Source: Fuerstiella sp. (GTDB lineage Bacteria > Planctomycetota > Planctomycetia > Planctomycetales > Planctomycetaceae). From it: DNA of 64,000 nt. Made by a program: the position numbers and the translations under genes. This document shows positions 55,272 through 64,000 of this stretch, piece by piece. The notes under the pieces were generated by a model. The model made no database searches and was not told where the DNA came from. It saw nothing but the letters and a program-made list of their open reading frames with translations. The first letter of the stretch is position 1; each line of letters begins with the position of its first letter. The stretch is from positions 1 through 64,000 of the forward strand of contig JALHMY010000022.1 in NCBI GenBank assembly GCA_022843805.1. Direction: 5' to 3'.

Positions 55272-56345
55272 TCAGATTTCAACATCCAGACCGCCACCTT
55301 CTGAATCGCCGAAAACTGCTGAGTATTGGTACTTGCGCTGCAGTTCTGTACTTCCCCAGATTTCGTTGTGCTTTGATTTGTAGTTGAAGAGCAGTTCAAC
55401 GTGTTGATCTGCAGACATAAGTACTCTCGCGATCGTCTCTTGATTCGGATGCCCGAAAATGGCTCCATTGGTTGTGACAGCGTATCGCTTGCAATCTACC
55501 TTCTCAATCAGCTCTCTGCTTGTCGTTCCTTTGCTTCCATGGTGCGACAGCTTGAAGAAATCAAGTTTGAATCGCTTGGAAGGTGACAATGTATTGAGTG
55601 CAGTGAGTATCTGAGTGGCATGAGCGTCGGCTGCAAATATGGCCTTCTTTCCTTTGAATTCGGCGAGGAACGCGATGCTGCTTCCATTCGCCGCAGATTT
55701 ATCACCCACGAAGTCAGACTCAGCTAGAGAATCTACATCTGGCAGTTGTGAAGAAAGGAAGTCTGCCCCGTCGTCGTCATCAATCACCCGTTCATCCTGA
55801 TCTGCAGCACTTGGGTCGGTCAGCAGCAGGCCTGCCTGCCGAAGTTCATAGTCCCAGACGTCGGCAAGTTTTGCGAGTGCTTCAGCAGTGGGCGAAAGTA
55901 ACGTCAGTGTCATACCGCCCGGAAGTCTGATTTTCGGTAGTTTTCCACTTTGCGGGATCACTACTGGACCACCAGCGAACGCAGCATTCCAGGGAAGTTC
56001 CGCAGTTTTCAGAATCTCCGAAAGTTGTTCACCATGTTTCGCCCCGAGCAGATCGTCAGGCAGGTGCTTTCTGCCATTAAACCAGAAATCACCAATCTCG
56101 ACATCAATTTCGCTCTTCTGCAACATCGTCAAGATTCCGGAGATGTGATCTTTGTCGATGTGTGACACGACGACCAATTCGATTCGGCGGTCGCCTTCGG
56201 GCAAAGCCAGAATCAGATTCTGAATATGCGACCGAGTGCCAGCCGTTCCGCCATCGACCAGAATGCGATAGCTCTTTCCTCGGTGCTCGTACGTTATCCA
56301 AAATGAATCACCAAACGTCGCAGGCAATAGGCTTACATTAAACAT
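55272..56345 (-). CDS. MBL-fold hydrolase, ComEC/Rec2-like
   Basis: The ATG at 56345 (MFNVSLLPATFGDSFWITYEHRGKSYRILVDGG) gives 357 residues; an upstream frame to 56498 has no family-like sequence. The metal site is H62-I-D-K-D-H67, with later FAADAH and LSHHGSKGT as in competence-type metallo-beta-lactamase folds. Such enzymes cut nucleic acids or nucleotides, and stand-alone versions appear in conflict loci beside signalling or protease genes. An acidic insert DQDERVIDDDDGADF interrupts the domain. It is convergent with the CHAT gene. Confidence 0.85.
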   Translation of the reverse strand: MFNVSLLPATFGDSFWITYEHRGKSYRILVDGGTAGTRSHIQNLILALPEGDRRIELVVVSHIDKDHISGILTMLQKSEIDVEIGDFWFNGRKHLPDDLLGAKHGEQLSEILKTAELPWNAAFAGGPVVIPQSGKLPKIRLPGGMTLTLLSPTAEALAKLADVWDYELRQAGLLLTDPSAADQDERVIDDDDGADFLSSQLPDVDSLAESDFVGDKSAANGSSIAFLAEFKGKKAIFAADAHATQILTALNTLSPSKRFKLDFFKLSHHGSKGTTSRELIEKVDCKRYAVTTNGAIFGHPNQETIARVLMSADQHVELLFNYKSKHNEIWGSTELQRKYQYSAVFGDSEGGGLDVEI

Positions 56346-56502
56346 CCTTGGGTTACTCCCAGCGCGTTGAGGATCGAAGAATGGCCGTGACAGGATACTG
56401 ATGCACTCGGCGCAGCTGATGTTCTGCGTACTGTAGCTTTTTTTTAGGTGTGCCGCAGTTGCATCTCGGGTAACCCCATGTCGCCAGTCTTCATTCAATT
56501 AC

Positions 56503-57027
56503 TCAATCGGCCGAATTATGTGCCTCATCCACTGAATCCCAAGTGGCATCAATTGTGTGCCAGAGTTCGTCGCAAAGCCCCGGCCGATAGACCGCAGACT
56601 TAAAAGCACTTCGTTCGCCACGGTACATCGCGAGTTTCTTCTTGCCATCAGTCCCGTTGGCGATACAAGCCTGAATATTCGCTAGTCTGTCAGCCGCCAG
56701 AACAACCAATGACAGTTCGCCTTCTCCTCTCACCTTCTTAAGCCGCTCATAGGTTTTCCGCTTTCTGACCTGGCGGCTCTCTCCAGGCTCATCAGTTAAC
56801 AAGGCCACTCGCGTAGCGACCAAAACACCGAACTCATTCTCCAATGTTTGGGCATCGACACGAGCATCTTCGATAATGTCGTGCAAGTATCCAAGCACCT
56901 GAGCCTCTTCTCCATACGGCTCTAATAATTTGACGACAGCGTCAAGATGAAAGGAATACGGCCTGTCGTTTCCATATTTCTGGTCACCGTGGGCTACAAC
57001 GGCGAATTCGCGGGCTCTCTGAAGCAT
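56503..57027 (-). CDS. Small HD-domain (p)ppGpp hydrolase-like protein
   Basis: The 174-residue protein matches the MESH1/RelA-SpoT HD module: H13 in VVAHGDQKYGN, H27 in YSFHLDAVVKLL, H49-D50 in YLHDIIED and the late D of VVLAADRLANI. Such small alarmone hydrolases remove the pyrophosphate of ppGpp or related nucleotides. A ribosome site CAGGGA lies at 57037-57042. It lies 32 bp downstream of a RelA/SpoT-synthetase gene, so it may be the antidote to that enzyme. Confidence 0.88.
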   Translation of the reverse strand: MLQRAREFAVVAHGDQKYGNDRPYSFHLDAVVKLLEPYGEEAQVLGYLHDIIEDARVDAQTLENEFGVLVATRVALLTDEPGESRQVRKRKTYERLKKVRGEGELSLVVLAADRLANIQACIANGTDGKKKLAMYRGERSAFKSAVYRPGLCDELWHTIDATWDSVDEAHNSAD

Positions 57028-57059
57028 ATGCTGGTTCCCTGATAGTTCCTCGAAAAAGT

Positions 57060-58874
57060 CTATTTAGAATCATTCGCTATACGTTCTGCAATTTCCTCAC
57101 ATTGTTGCAGTTTTACACCCATTTCCTTTAGATTGTGCTTCAGACTGGAGTCACTCGTTGAGGATTGATAGGCGGTATTGTGGGCAATCGTCGCCCAAAT
57201 GTCTTGAAATACAGTGCGCAGCTGAACCTCGCAAGGGACGGGATGAGAACCGCCATCTTCAAGGTAAGTATCTACCTGAAAAATCAAATGAACGGCACGA
57301 TATCCGTCTGATGTGGCAACACCAACCCAATCTCGCTCTGACCGCTCAATACCGGGATGCAATTGGCAGCCGGCCGCAATCGCCCTTTGACTTTGCAGAA
57401 AACTCTGAATCCCCCTGACACTCGAAATCGTCGGACATACAGCGCGTACTCCTGCAATATCCTCCATTTCCTCGAATCGCGACGTTGATTCTTTCACGCG
57501 GTGGATGAGTTTATCGAGGATCGAATTGACGGTCTTTACTCGGGACTCTATGCGGATTGTTCTCCGAAGCTGATCGCGCGATTGATCGCTCAGAAGGTAG
57601 AATCGCAAAAGGTTTTCCACCGTCGCGATGGCCTGTCGGCAGCGAGTCTGCCAGCGATCAAGCCGTAAAAGATCGAGTGGCGTGATGCCGGATTCTGAGG
57701 CGAGCTCTGCGTCGACTTGAATGCCCAGTCGCGCTGCCTCAGTAGTAACCCGTGCCCTTCGATCCGCTTCAGAGATGATCAGCCGATGCGCCAGGAACTG
57801 CACAACGATTGATGCCGCATCCAGTGTCAGCCAATCTGGAGCATTTACGGATTCGTCAAACACAAGTACCGCAACGAACGTCCTTCCGGGCCCCATCTGA
57901 ACCGGGACCGTGTAGATAGTAGCACTTCGTCTTACTTTTGATGTGAGCGGGAACTTGCTCGCTGATTGCCCTTTTAGGATTTCGGGACAGTCGTTGATTG
58001 GTGCATTGAAAACATCACCCTCGAATGAATCCGCATCAGATGCACTAACCAAATGTAGCGTATTCGCATTCTTGCCGACGACTCGCCAAATGCTTGAGTG
58101 AAGTGTTCCGAAGACTCGGTTCAAAATCACTGTGATGTCATGCAACTCCAGAACTTTGCCTGATGACGCCGTTACGCACTCACTTATGGCTTGTCCTAGA
58201 TTCTGCGGAGTTGGCTTGTCACGCGTGAATCGCTCCTCTTCGAGTGCATCAATTTGTGCCTTTGAGAGGATTGAACGATAAACCTGCTCAAACTCGTTTC
58301 CGAGCGAGCATCTGGCGAGCAGCGGCAAGTAAAGCAGTTGGGCTTTATCTACCACTTTGCGATACAACCGCTGTGGCGTCATATTTGGCCGACTCATATT
58401 GTGCATGCTGTCACACATCTTGACAAATACAGCAGTTGGGCCAGCGATCACAATCTGGTCCGTGAAATCGGTATTGCGGGAGTCTTTGCCTTTTCCGACT
58501 ACGCCCGCGGGAGGTTTCGTCAACGCCTCTACCACATTTCGCACATCCGCCCCTGCAATCTCTTCAAGCATCGCTTGATTTATTTGACTGTCTTCAAGAA
58601 GGTCATGTGTCAACGCGACGCACACGACCGTTTCCAGATCATGGGTAAGGATCTGCTCGACCATCGGGAAGTACTTCATCGCGAGAACCGCAACGCCAAC
58701 GGGATGAACAATGAACGGGATTCGGACGTTTGGAGTCCGCGCATCTCGTAATTGTCCGCGATGGCCATCGCAAGCGAGTCGCAACGTGGCCTTCACGCGA
58801 TCGGAGGCAGTCTTACCACTTGCACTTTCAAGCGTCTGCAAGAGTTCTGTGTATGTGTGTTTTACGGTAGCCAT
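57060..58874 (-). CDS. HD + middle domain + RelA/SpoT synthetase protein (long RSH-like)
   Basis: The 604-residue product has an HD domain at about 20-200 (H38 in CDGHRGQ, H57 in FIVHPVGVAVLA, H90-D91 in LTHDLLEDS, then VKMCDSMHN). A middle section at about 235-390 resembles a GAF-type sensor (ELHDITVILNRVFG, TIYTVPVQMGPGRTFVAVLVFD). The C-terminus, about 440-600, is a RelA_SpoT synthetase: DIAGVRAV near 473, DGYRAVH near 523 and EVQLRTVFQDIW near 546. TGS and ACT domains of true RelA/SpoT are absent, and the order HD-GAF-synthetase is unusual to me. It would make or break an alarmone upon sensing a ligand. Confidence 0.8.
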   Translation of the reverse strand: MATVKHTYTELLQTLESASGKTASDRVKATLRLACDGHRGQLRDARTPNVRIPFIVHPVGVAVLAMKYFPMVEQILTHDLETVVCVALTHDLLEDSQINQAMLEEIAGADVRNVVEALTKPPAGVVGKGKDSRNTDFTDQIVIAGPTAVFVKMCDSMHNMSRPNMTPQRLYRKVVDKAQLLYLPLLARCSLGNEFEQVYRSILSKAQIDALEEERFTRDKPTPQNLGQAISECVTASSGKVLELHDITVILNRVFGTLHSSIWRVVGKNANTLHLVSASDADSFEGDVFNAPINDCPEILKGQSASKFPLTSKVRRSATIYTVPVQMGPGRTFVAVLVFDESVNAPDWLTLDAASIVVQFLAHRLIISEADRRARVTTEAARLGIQVDAELASESGITPLDLLRLDRWQTRCRQAIATVENLLRFYLLSDQSRDQLRRTIRIESRVKTVNSILDKLIHRVKESTSRFEEMEDIAGVRAVCPTISSVRGIQSFLQSQRAIAAGCQLHPGIERSERDWVGVATSDGYRAVHLIFQVDTYLEDGGSHPVPCEVQLRTVFQDIWATIAHNTAYQSSTSDSSLKHNLKEMGVKLQQCEEIAERIANDSK

Positions 58875-59072
58875 CCTGCGAAATCTACCTAAGTCCTACC
58901 TTTTGGGCATTGTTCAATTTCTGACAAGAAAATCTCTATCTGGTTCGCGCAACATCAACTCGTGGCCAATGACCAGAGCCTATTTGCTGAAAATTCTTGC
59001 CGCTTTTTTCGTTCACCGCCCCGGTTTGCCAGTAGCGTTCCACAAACGACATTGTATCCAAGACCTCCGCGG

Positions 59073-59768
59073 CTATTCCATCTTTGGTTTGATTTGCTTC
59101 TCAAAGTACTTCCCGAGCTGCTCATAATCGCCTTTTACGCCCTTGTCCAGGCAGTCCTTCCATTCCGGACTGTTCCGCACCTTCGGCACAACGATGTAGT
59201 CGTCACCCCAGAACCGAAGGCAATACAGCACGAGCATGCGAGCCGTTCGCCCATTGCCATCTTGGAACGGATGAACACGAATAATCAAACTGAACAACTC
59301 CGCGAGAAACATCCCTTTCTGGAGCTTGGTTTTTTCGCGAAATCCTGATACTTCCGAAAGCTTCTCCTCGATCGCATTCAGTCCCTTGCTCACATGCTCT
59401 GAATTCCACGGTACGGTGCCGCCAAAATCCGGAACGAAATCCTCCGTGCGCATTGCCACATTCTCCAACTTTACCCCGTACGTCACGGCGTGTATCTTGA
59501 CGACAAAGCCAAAACTGGGTTGCCGGAAACGCCAGTACTTCTCGATGGCGTAAAGACAACGTGTCTGGTTAGTCACATCGGTGCAAAAATTGGAAGTCGG
59601 TTCCGATTCTTCAAGAACAGCCTCCTCAGAGTGGCAACAACTGAATAGAGATATCGCACTGTCAGTCACTCCGAACACATCTGCCAAGTCATGGTTTCCG
59701 TATTTTTTGGAAACAGCTTCATGTATGAGCCTGCCGATTGTATGTTCCATTTCGTAACACTTCTGCAA
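59073..59768 (-). CDS. Fic/DOC-family protein
   Basis: The 231-residue product has the Fic core H-P-F-Q-D-G-N-G-R-T-A-R at about 165-176 and preceding helices with FLAELFSLIIRV. The motif is complete, so AMP transfer or another nucleotidyl or phosphoryl modification is chemically possible. The inhibitory (S/T)-x-x-x-E-(G/N) helix is not apparent on either end, so it would need external control. M1 at 59768 or M7 at 59750 could be the start. It stands alone, 198 bp upstream of the RSH-like gene in the same direction. Confidence 0.85.
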   Translation of the reverse strand: MQKCYEMEHTIGRLIHEAVSKKYGNHDLADVFGVTDSAISLFSCCHSEEAVLEESEPTSNFCTDVTNQTRCLYAIEKYWRFRQPSFGFVVKIHAVTYGVKLENVAMRTEDFVPDFGGTVPWNSEHVSKGLNAIEEKLSEVSGFREKTKLQKGMFLAELFSLIIRVHPFQDGNGRTARMLVLYCLRFWGDDYIVVPKVRNSPEWKDCLDKGVKGDYEQLGKYFEKQIKPKME

Positions 59769-59953
59769 ACACCATATTCAATCGGCACTCACAACGGCGA
59801 TGGCCCCAATGCCAATCCCCATTAACCATAAGAAATTCGCGCAGCAGACGTTGCAAAACCACCGCACTGCCAGATACAACAACTCCCCTAGGGCCAATGA
59901 ACTAGGCGTAGACCCCCGACTCTCGCAACTCAAGGAGTGCCCCCTCTGCCGCC

Positions 59954-62900
59954 CTACTTGCCATCAACTTGAGCCTTGTCTCTAGTAGACATCGCCTTCA
60001 GGAAGAAAAAGAGCAAACGCGCAGCGGACGAAAAACGTAGCAGCCCAGCGCGTCCCTCAACGAGCTTGATCAATCTGATGTTGCTAAGATTCTCATGATC
60101 TTCAATGATTATGGAATCATCGAAGAGCCAGTCAATTTTATCGAGTAATCTTAGATCTCTCTCTTGCAACCCTCGCATTGCATAGACGCATTCCTTCATT
60201 GCGGCCGAAAGAAGCATTCGCGCCCAGTGCAATTTCATTGATTTTTCCTTTCCACCAGGCTCATAGAGGACCACTGTGCCCAAAATGCGCCTAAAAACCC
60301 CAATCAGAGCATTGCTCTCAGTCAATCCCGCAACGCTCTCAATGCTGTACTCCGCCCCATTCACTCCGATGGCGTGAGAAAACGTATGAATGCTATTCTC
60401 GAGAAGACTTTGAAAGACGGCCGCCAAGAATTTAATTCCTTCATCGGTGAGCTTGACTAGCATTATCAGATCGTCATTAGACAGCGCTTCTTCAAAAACA
60501 GAAATACACCCAGTGATCGCCTCCACTGCGAGATTCACGCAGAGCCGTATTTGATCCGCACCCCTGAGCCCGTTGCCTGTATGCTCAAAATCGATCAGGA
60601 AGAATGTGTCGAGACCCTTCGACCAGGTAAGATTACGCGCATTCAAATCACCATGAATGATGCCGACAGACTGCAAAAGAGCCTCGTTGCCTCCCCCGGG
60701 TTGCCTCACCTTGGATAAAACACTTGGCCAATCCTGCCTTGCTTCGACAATCTCCTTCAGAAACTCGAAGGCAGACCTTGTCTTCACTAAGTCACAGAAT
60801 TGCTTTAAGCAATCATTTGCCTCTTCGACATCAGCGCGCTTTTCCAACCGGAATGAGTTCGATACTTTTTTTGCAGACGGCACGTTGACTTGCTGCCCAG
60901 GTTGATACGCAGGAGAACGCCACAGAACAGCATGTTCGTAGAAAACGGTTTGAATTTTGCTGAAGATTAGCTGGAGACTTGGTATGTCACTTAATCCCTC
61001 GGCAGAATCGGCCATCCGCGGAAAGAGGTGTGCCGTAACCACATCAAGAAGAGTTCTTACATTTGGTGAGAGGCCCCCAGAGACGAGGTCCGAGACGAGA
61101 ATTCCATCGGCGTCTTCTTCGACGTGCCTAAAGTCAAAGGCCATGCTCTTTTCCCGAAGTATTCCGCTTTCTCTACCTTTCCAGCCGCTGGTTTCAAAAT
61201 CAAATGCCCCATTGGGGATCTTTGCGGCATTTACCAATCGATACCTTACCCACTTGCGGTAGTTATCCGCTTCTCGGTCAACTCTTTCTGCGGATGATAG
61301 CTTAACCACCTGTCGAAGTTCACCGTGGACGCGAGCTATAAACATTCCAGTTGCGCTAAACCCAGGCATCATGCGGGAAAATTCCGGACCGTCGGCATAT
61401 GGAGAGATTCGATCACCAAGAGTTTGGGACAAACACATAAGATAGCTCGACCATGTGAAATTTTCAGGAATTGCCTCCAGGAAATCCAGCGTTTCGTCAT
61501 TTAGCAATCCTATCAGCGTGGCTCTGTCGGGTTCGACTGATCCCTCTCTGCTACCGTCGAAAAGAATCTGAAGATAGTCCAACAGATATTGCATGCGCAA
61601 TGAAAGAATTCTGGAACGTTCACGCGGCAATGGTCTAAGGTTAGTAGTTAGCCAATTGTCACGACGAAGGATTTCCCGTAACCTATCTGCTGCTTCTTTC
61701 GATATTCTAAACAACTCGTAGTTTCGCGATGCCGCATCTAATAAAGACGATAACGCATTTGCATCAAGCTTCTGTGTATAAAAGAGGAGGCGCTGCAGGC
61801 GATAAGGTAAGCTCTCCGATAGCTCGTCCTTCGCATCAGCAACGTTTGTATAGCTGGCACTCTCAGACCACTCTAGTCGATAATCCTCTTCAAACGTCGT
61901 ATGTATTGAAGAGCGGTAGTCGATTGGGGAATGATGATGCGACACAGACCTGATTAGTGCAGCGATGCCAGAGAATATTTTTCGAAGGCTTTCAATGTCA
62001 CGGTCTGAGAAGCCGTCCTCGAATGAACTCTCGATCGCAAAAATGCCCCGGGGCAGGTAGTAATGTGTTTCCTCTCGTCTCGAGGTGGCATCTATGGCCG
62101 TTTTCGACGTACCTCGCGGGACAAACGAATCACCGTGTACACGTTTTCCTTCTACAACAAAAGCAGCGATTGATTTCACATCCGCCGATGTGGGGCGCTG
62201 CAGAAGATTCCAGAGGTCTGCCTCGGGACTTGCGTTGGCTAGAACAAGGCAATCACTTTCGGGAAATAGTTGCTTAAGGATAGCCGGATCACCGATGCTC
62301 TGATAGCGAATTGAAAATTCCTTAGATAGGGTGACATGTTCAACTTCGTCGGAGTGGTGTTTATGCAATGAGCCTGATGTTGTGGCTACGACCGCCCCCT
62401 CCTTTGAGGAAAGATATTTCCAAAGAAGAAACTCCGTGGCAGTGGGAATCTCCTTATGCGCAACGAAGTAGGCAACTTGAATATAATCGGGCTCAGTGCT
62501 GTAACACTGTGGATAGACGCGAAGTCTCGGCACTACTGTTGCCTCTTGCCCTACGGTCGACGTCTTCTTGAAAGACGTCGCAAGATAAAATATTTTGGCT
62601 CCTTGGACTGACTGTTTTACGCTGTCGGTCGATTGTGTTGCTGTCTCACCGCCACCATGACGGCCAATCATGTGGGACTCCAACAGTGTCGTCATTCGCT
62701 CTATTGAGAACGCAATTTTGTCTGCAAGTGCTACATCATCTCGTGAGAATTCAGGCAGTAGTTCGGCTACGAGAGCGAATCCATCCGACTCAAACAACTT
62801 TGAGTCAATCTTTGCAATCAGATCTAGCCCTTCAAATAGTCTTTTCCCGTAGTCTTCAAGGTTGGAGGTCGAAACGTTCTTTGACAACTTTGTCTGCTTG

Positions 62901-64000
62901 CTCGGGTAATAGACAGCCAGTAGATGCGCGATCTTTACACTCTGAGCGTCCCCGGACCTAGTGCGTCCTGCAAAAAAAACGGCGTTCACATTCTTGGCAC
63001 GTTCGGAGAGTACGGGATCTTGGTTGGGGTCGGATTCCAAGTCGCACAGATCAGAGATGAAGCCGTCAATTCGTTCAACGAACCGTCGTTGATTTATCGT
63101 TCGCGCCTGATTTTTCGATTTCTTTCTGTTAGAAGTTTTCGTTTTATGCCAAGCAGCGAAGACCGTCTCTGGTTTCAGGTCAGTATTGACCCCTTCTGAG
63201 CACCAAGAGATATCATCGAATGCCCCCGCTTGAGGGAGGTCGAACGGCTTTTGCTTCTTCCGAAGAAAGGGAGTGAGGCTGCGCGGGGCTGAGTAGACTG
63301 GACGGATATAGTCTTTCTTTTCACAGAACGAAGACCGAACTGTGATTATCGCCTCGTTTGTGTTAATGCCTAGGGCCATGAGGATTGGCTGTATGGCCGT
63401 CTCAATAAAATCCTCATGAAGCTGTACGATCGATGTTCTGGTGCGCTCGTCGGTGGAAAGCCACTTGTTGATAATCTGCAGAGGATCCTGTTCTGGTTTC
63501 TGATTCTTCGGCTTTGCCATCTGTTTTTCAACTGCAACTTTAGGGTTTACACCTACGGACATCGCTACACGAACCTTTGGGAGATTGAGATTGCGGCCTG
63601 ATTCGGCCGCTGATTCCAGACGTTCGATGGCATCACCGAGCAATCGTTCGCCTGCGGTTTTCAGTTGTTCTATTGTCGGGGATTGTGAGGAAAGGAGACC
63701 GTTTGCACAAGTATGTAGGGCTTCTTCCAGATCAGCGTTACTATTCAAGAGGGCACGCAGGCCGGCTCCGGTTTTCTCGGCAATCGAAGCCCAAGTCTCT
63801 GGAAAACAGTCCAGGAGCGCTGATCGCCATGCGTCAGCCCACGCACTGTAATCATCCAAATCCGCCAAGATCGTTATCGCGAGAACTCGCCCAAGATCTT
63901 TGTTACTGCGTTTGATCAACCGCTCCGCAAAGAGTGAACTCATTTGGGCTGGTTTGATGCTCGGATGCTCCAGCAGATTGGCCAGTGCCATGTTCATCGG
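59954..64000 (-). CDS. Giant protein with GAF-like and C-terminal APH-like kinase domains (5' end not certain)
   Basis: At least 1347 residues are encoded and the frame runs off the window, so the start may lie outside. The first 500 residues are helical and unrecognised with basic Lys/Asn linkers (KQMAKPKNQKPEQDP). About 520-690 resembles a GAF-type sensor. From about 870 comes a kinase fold: an N-lobe lysine in RQVVKLSSAERVDREADNY, then the APH-type loop HGDLNARN near 1114 and metal-binding IDFEH shortly after. This is the aminoglycoside phosphotransferase/choline kinase fold, used here for an unknown substrate. It is the distal promoter-side gene of the minus-strand group. Confidence 0.75.
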   Translation of the reverse strand, partial: PMNMALANLLEHPSIKPAQMSSLFAERLIKRSNKDLGRVLAITILADLDDYSAWADAWRSALLDCFPETWASIAEKTGAGLRALLNSNADLEEALHTCANGLLSSQSPTIEQLKTAGERLLGDAIERLESAAESGRNLNLPKVRVAMSVGVNPKVAVEKQMAKPKNQKPEQDPLQIINKWLSTDERTRTSIVQLHEDFIETAIQPILMALGINTNEAIITVRSSFCEKKDYIRPVYSAPRSLTPFLRKKQKPFDLPQAGAFDDISWCSEGVNTDLKPETVFAAWHKTKTSNRKKSKNQARTINQRRFVERIDGFISDLCDLESDPNQDPVLSERAKNVNAVFFAGRTRSGDAQSVKIAHLLAVYYPSKQTKLSKNVSTSNLEDYGKRLFEGLDLIAKIDSKLFESDGFALVAELLPEFSRDDVALADKIAFSIERMTTLLESHMIGRHGGGETATQSTDSVKQSVQGAKIFYLATSFKKTSTVGQEATVVPRLRVYPQCYSTEPDYIQVAYFVAHKEIPTATEFLLWKYLSSKEGAVVATTSGSLHKHHSDEVEHVTLSKEFSIRYQSIGDPAILKQLFPESDCLVLANASPEADLWNLLQRPTSADVKSIAAFVVEGKRVHGDSFVPRGTSKTAIDATSRREETHYYLPRGIFAIESSFEDGFSDRDIESLRKIFSGIAALIRSVSHHHSPIDYRSSIHTTFEEDYRLEWSESASYTNVADAKDELSESLPYRLQRLLFYTQKLDANALSSLLDAASRNYELFRISKEAADRLREILRRDNWLTTNLRPLPRERSRILSLRMQYLLDYLQILFDGSREGSVEPDRATLIGLLNDETLDFLEAIPENFTWSSYLMCLSQTLGDRISPYADGPEFSRMMPGFSATGMFIARVHGELRQVVKLSSAERVDREADNYRKWVRYRLVNAAKIPNGAFDFETSGWKGRESGILREKSMAFDFRHVEEDADGILVSDLVSGGLSPNVRTLLDVVTAHLFPRMADSAEGLSDIPSLQLIFSKIQTVFYEHAVLWRSPAYQPGQQVNVPSAKKVSNSFRLEKRADVEEANDCLKQFCDLVKTRSAFEFLKEIVEARQDWPSVLSKVRQPGGGNEALLQSVGIIHGDLNARNLTWSKGLDTFFLIDFEHTGNGLRGADQIRLCVNLAVEAITGCISVFEEALSNDDLIMLVKLTDEGIKFLAAVFQSLLENSIHTFSHAIGVNGAEYSIESVAGLTESNALIGVFRRILGTVVLYEPGGKEKSMKLHWARMLLSAAMKECVYAMRGLQERDLRLLDKIDWLFDDSIIIEDHENLSNIRLIKLVEGRAGLLRFSSAARLLFFFLKAMSTRDKAQVDGK

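Noticed and set aside
59769-59953. A small gene between the Fic and giant kinase-like genes
   Set aside because: Only short frames with stop codons; no ribosome site or recognisable peptide.

Overview
The window looks like a chromosome segment of a planctomycete (Planctomycetota, probably Planctomycetaceae-like). This rests on gene content: a secreted sulfatase with a C-terminal HEAT-like tail, a futalosine-type menaquinone gene pair, small type VI-like Hcp/VgrG genes beside an FHA protein, Gfo/Idh oxidoreductases, and many secreted lineage-type proteins without a clear function. No tRNA, rRNA or CRISPR array was recognised. Genes lie on both strands in short operons, often with 4-bp ATGA overlaps.

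Layout. 1-16 kb: secreted esterase, putative beta-propeller protein, secreted aldose 1-epimerase, AddB-like nuclease, FHA protein, sulfatase plus methyltransferase-like gene, then MqnE and an MqnP-type prenyltransferase. Two dispersed repeat families sit between these genes: an 80-bp palindromic repeat at 4660-4739 and 10215-10294, and another 80-bp repeat at 49-128 and 14176-14255, the second copy completing a perfect 25-bp hairpin. 16-25 kb: ThiF-like adenylyltransferase, YkgJ-type cysteine-cluster protein, asparaginyl-tRNA synthetase, and an operon of PLP decarboxylase, a degenerate oxidoreductase and a Gfo/Idh oxidoreductase. 24.8-25.5 kb holds an internally deleted group II intron that keeps both RNA ends, domain V and the maturase C-terminus. 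25.9-34.5 kb is a metal-efflux operon: Cys-rich exported protein, YHS-like lipoprotein, BNR/sialidase-like protein, a tandemly duplicated membrane-fusion adaptor and a CusA/CzcA-type pump. 34.6-39 kb: ABC-2 exporter pair and a type IIA topoisomerase B subunit. 39.3-44 kb: two Hcp paralogues, VgrG and an FHA protein, a partial type VI-like module. 44-49.6 kb: a five-gene minus-strand cassette (GT2, SDR epimerase, DegT aminotransferase, methyltransferase, GT39) whose logic resembles the Arn aminosugar-lipid pathway.

49.8-51.4 kb is a graveyard of IS66, IS3 and IS21 fragments. Immediately beyond it, 51.4-64 kb is an accessory island that I consider the most interesting part: metallophosphoesterase and CHAT protease-like genes on one strand, facing a minus-strand set of MBL-fold hydrolase, small ppGpp-hydrolase-like HD protein, a long HD + middle domain + RelA/SpoT-synthetase protein, a Fic protein and a giant protein with a C-terminal APH-like kinase domain. 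Signalling nucleotides, protease-like and AMP-transferase domains side by side suggest a conflict or antiphage system. That is inference; no exact described system was recognised.
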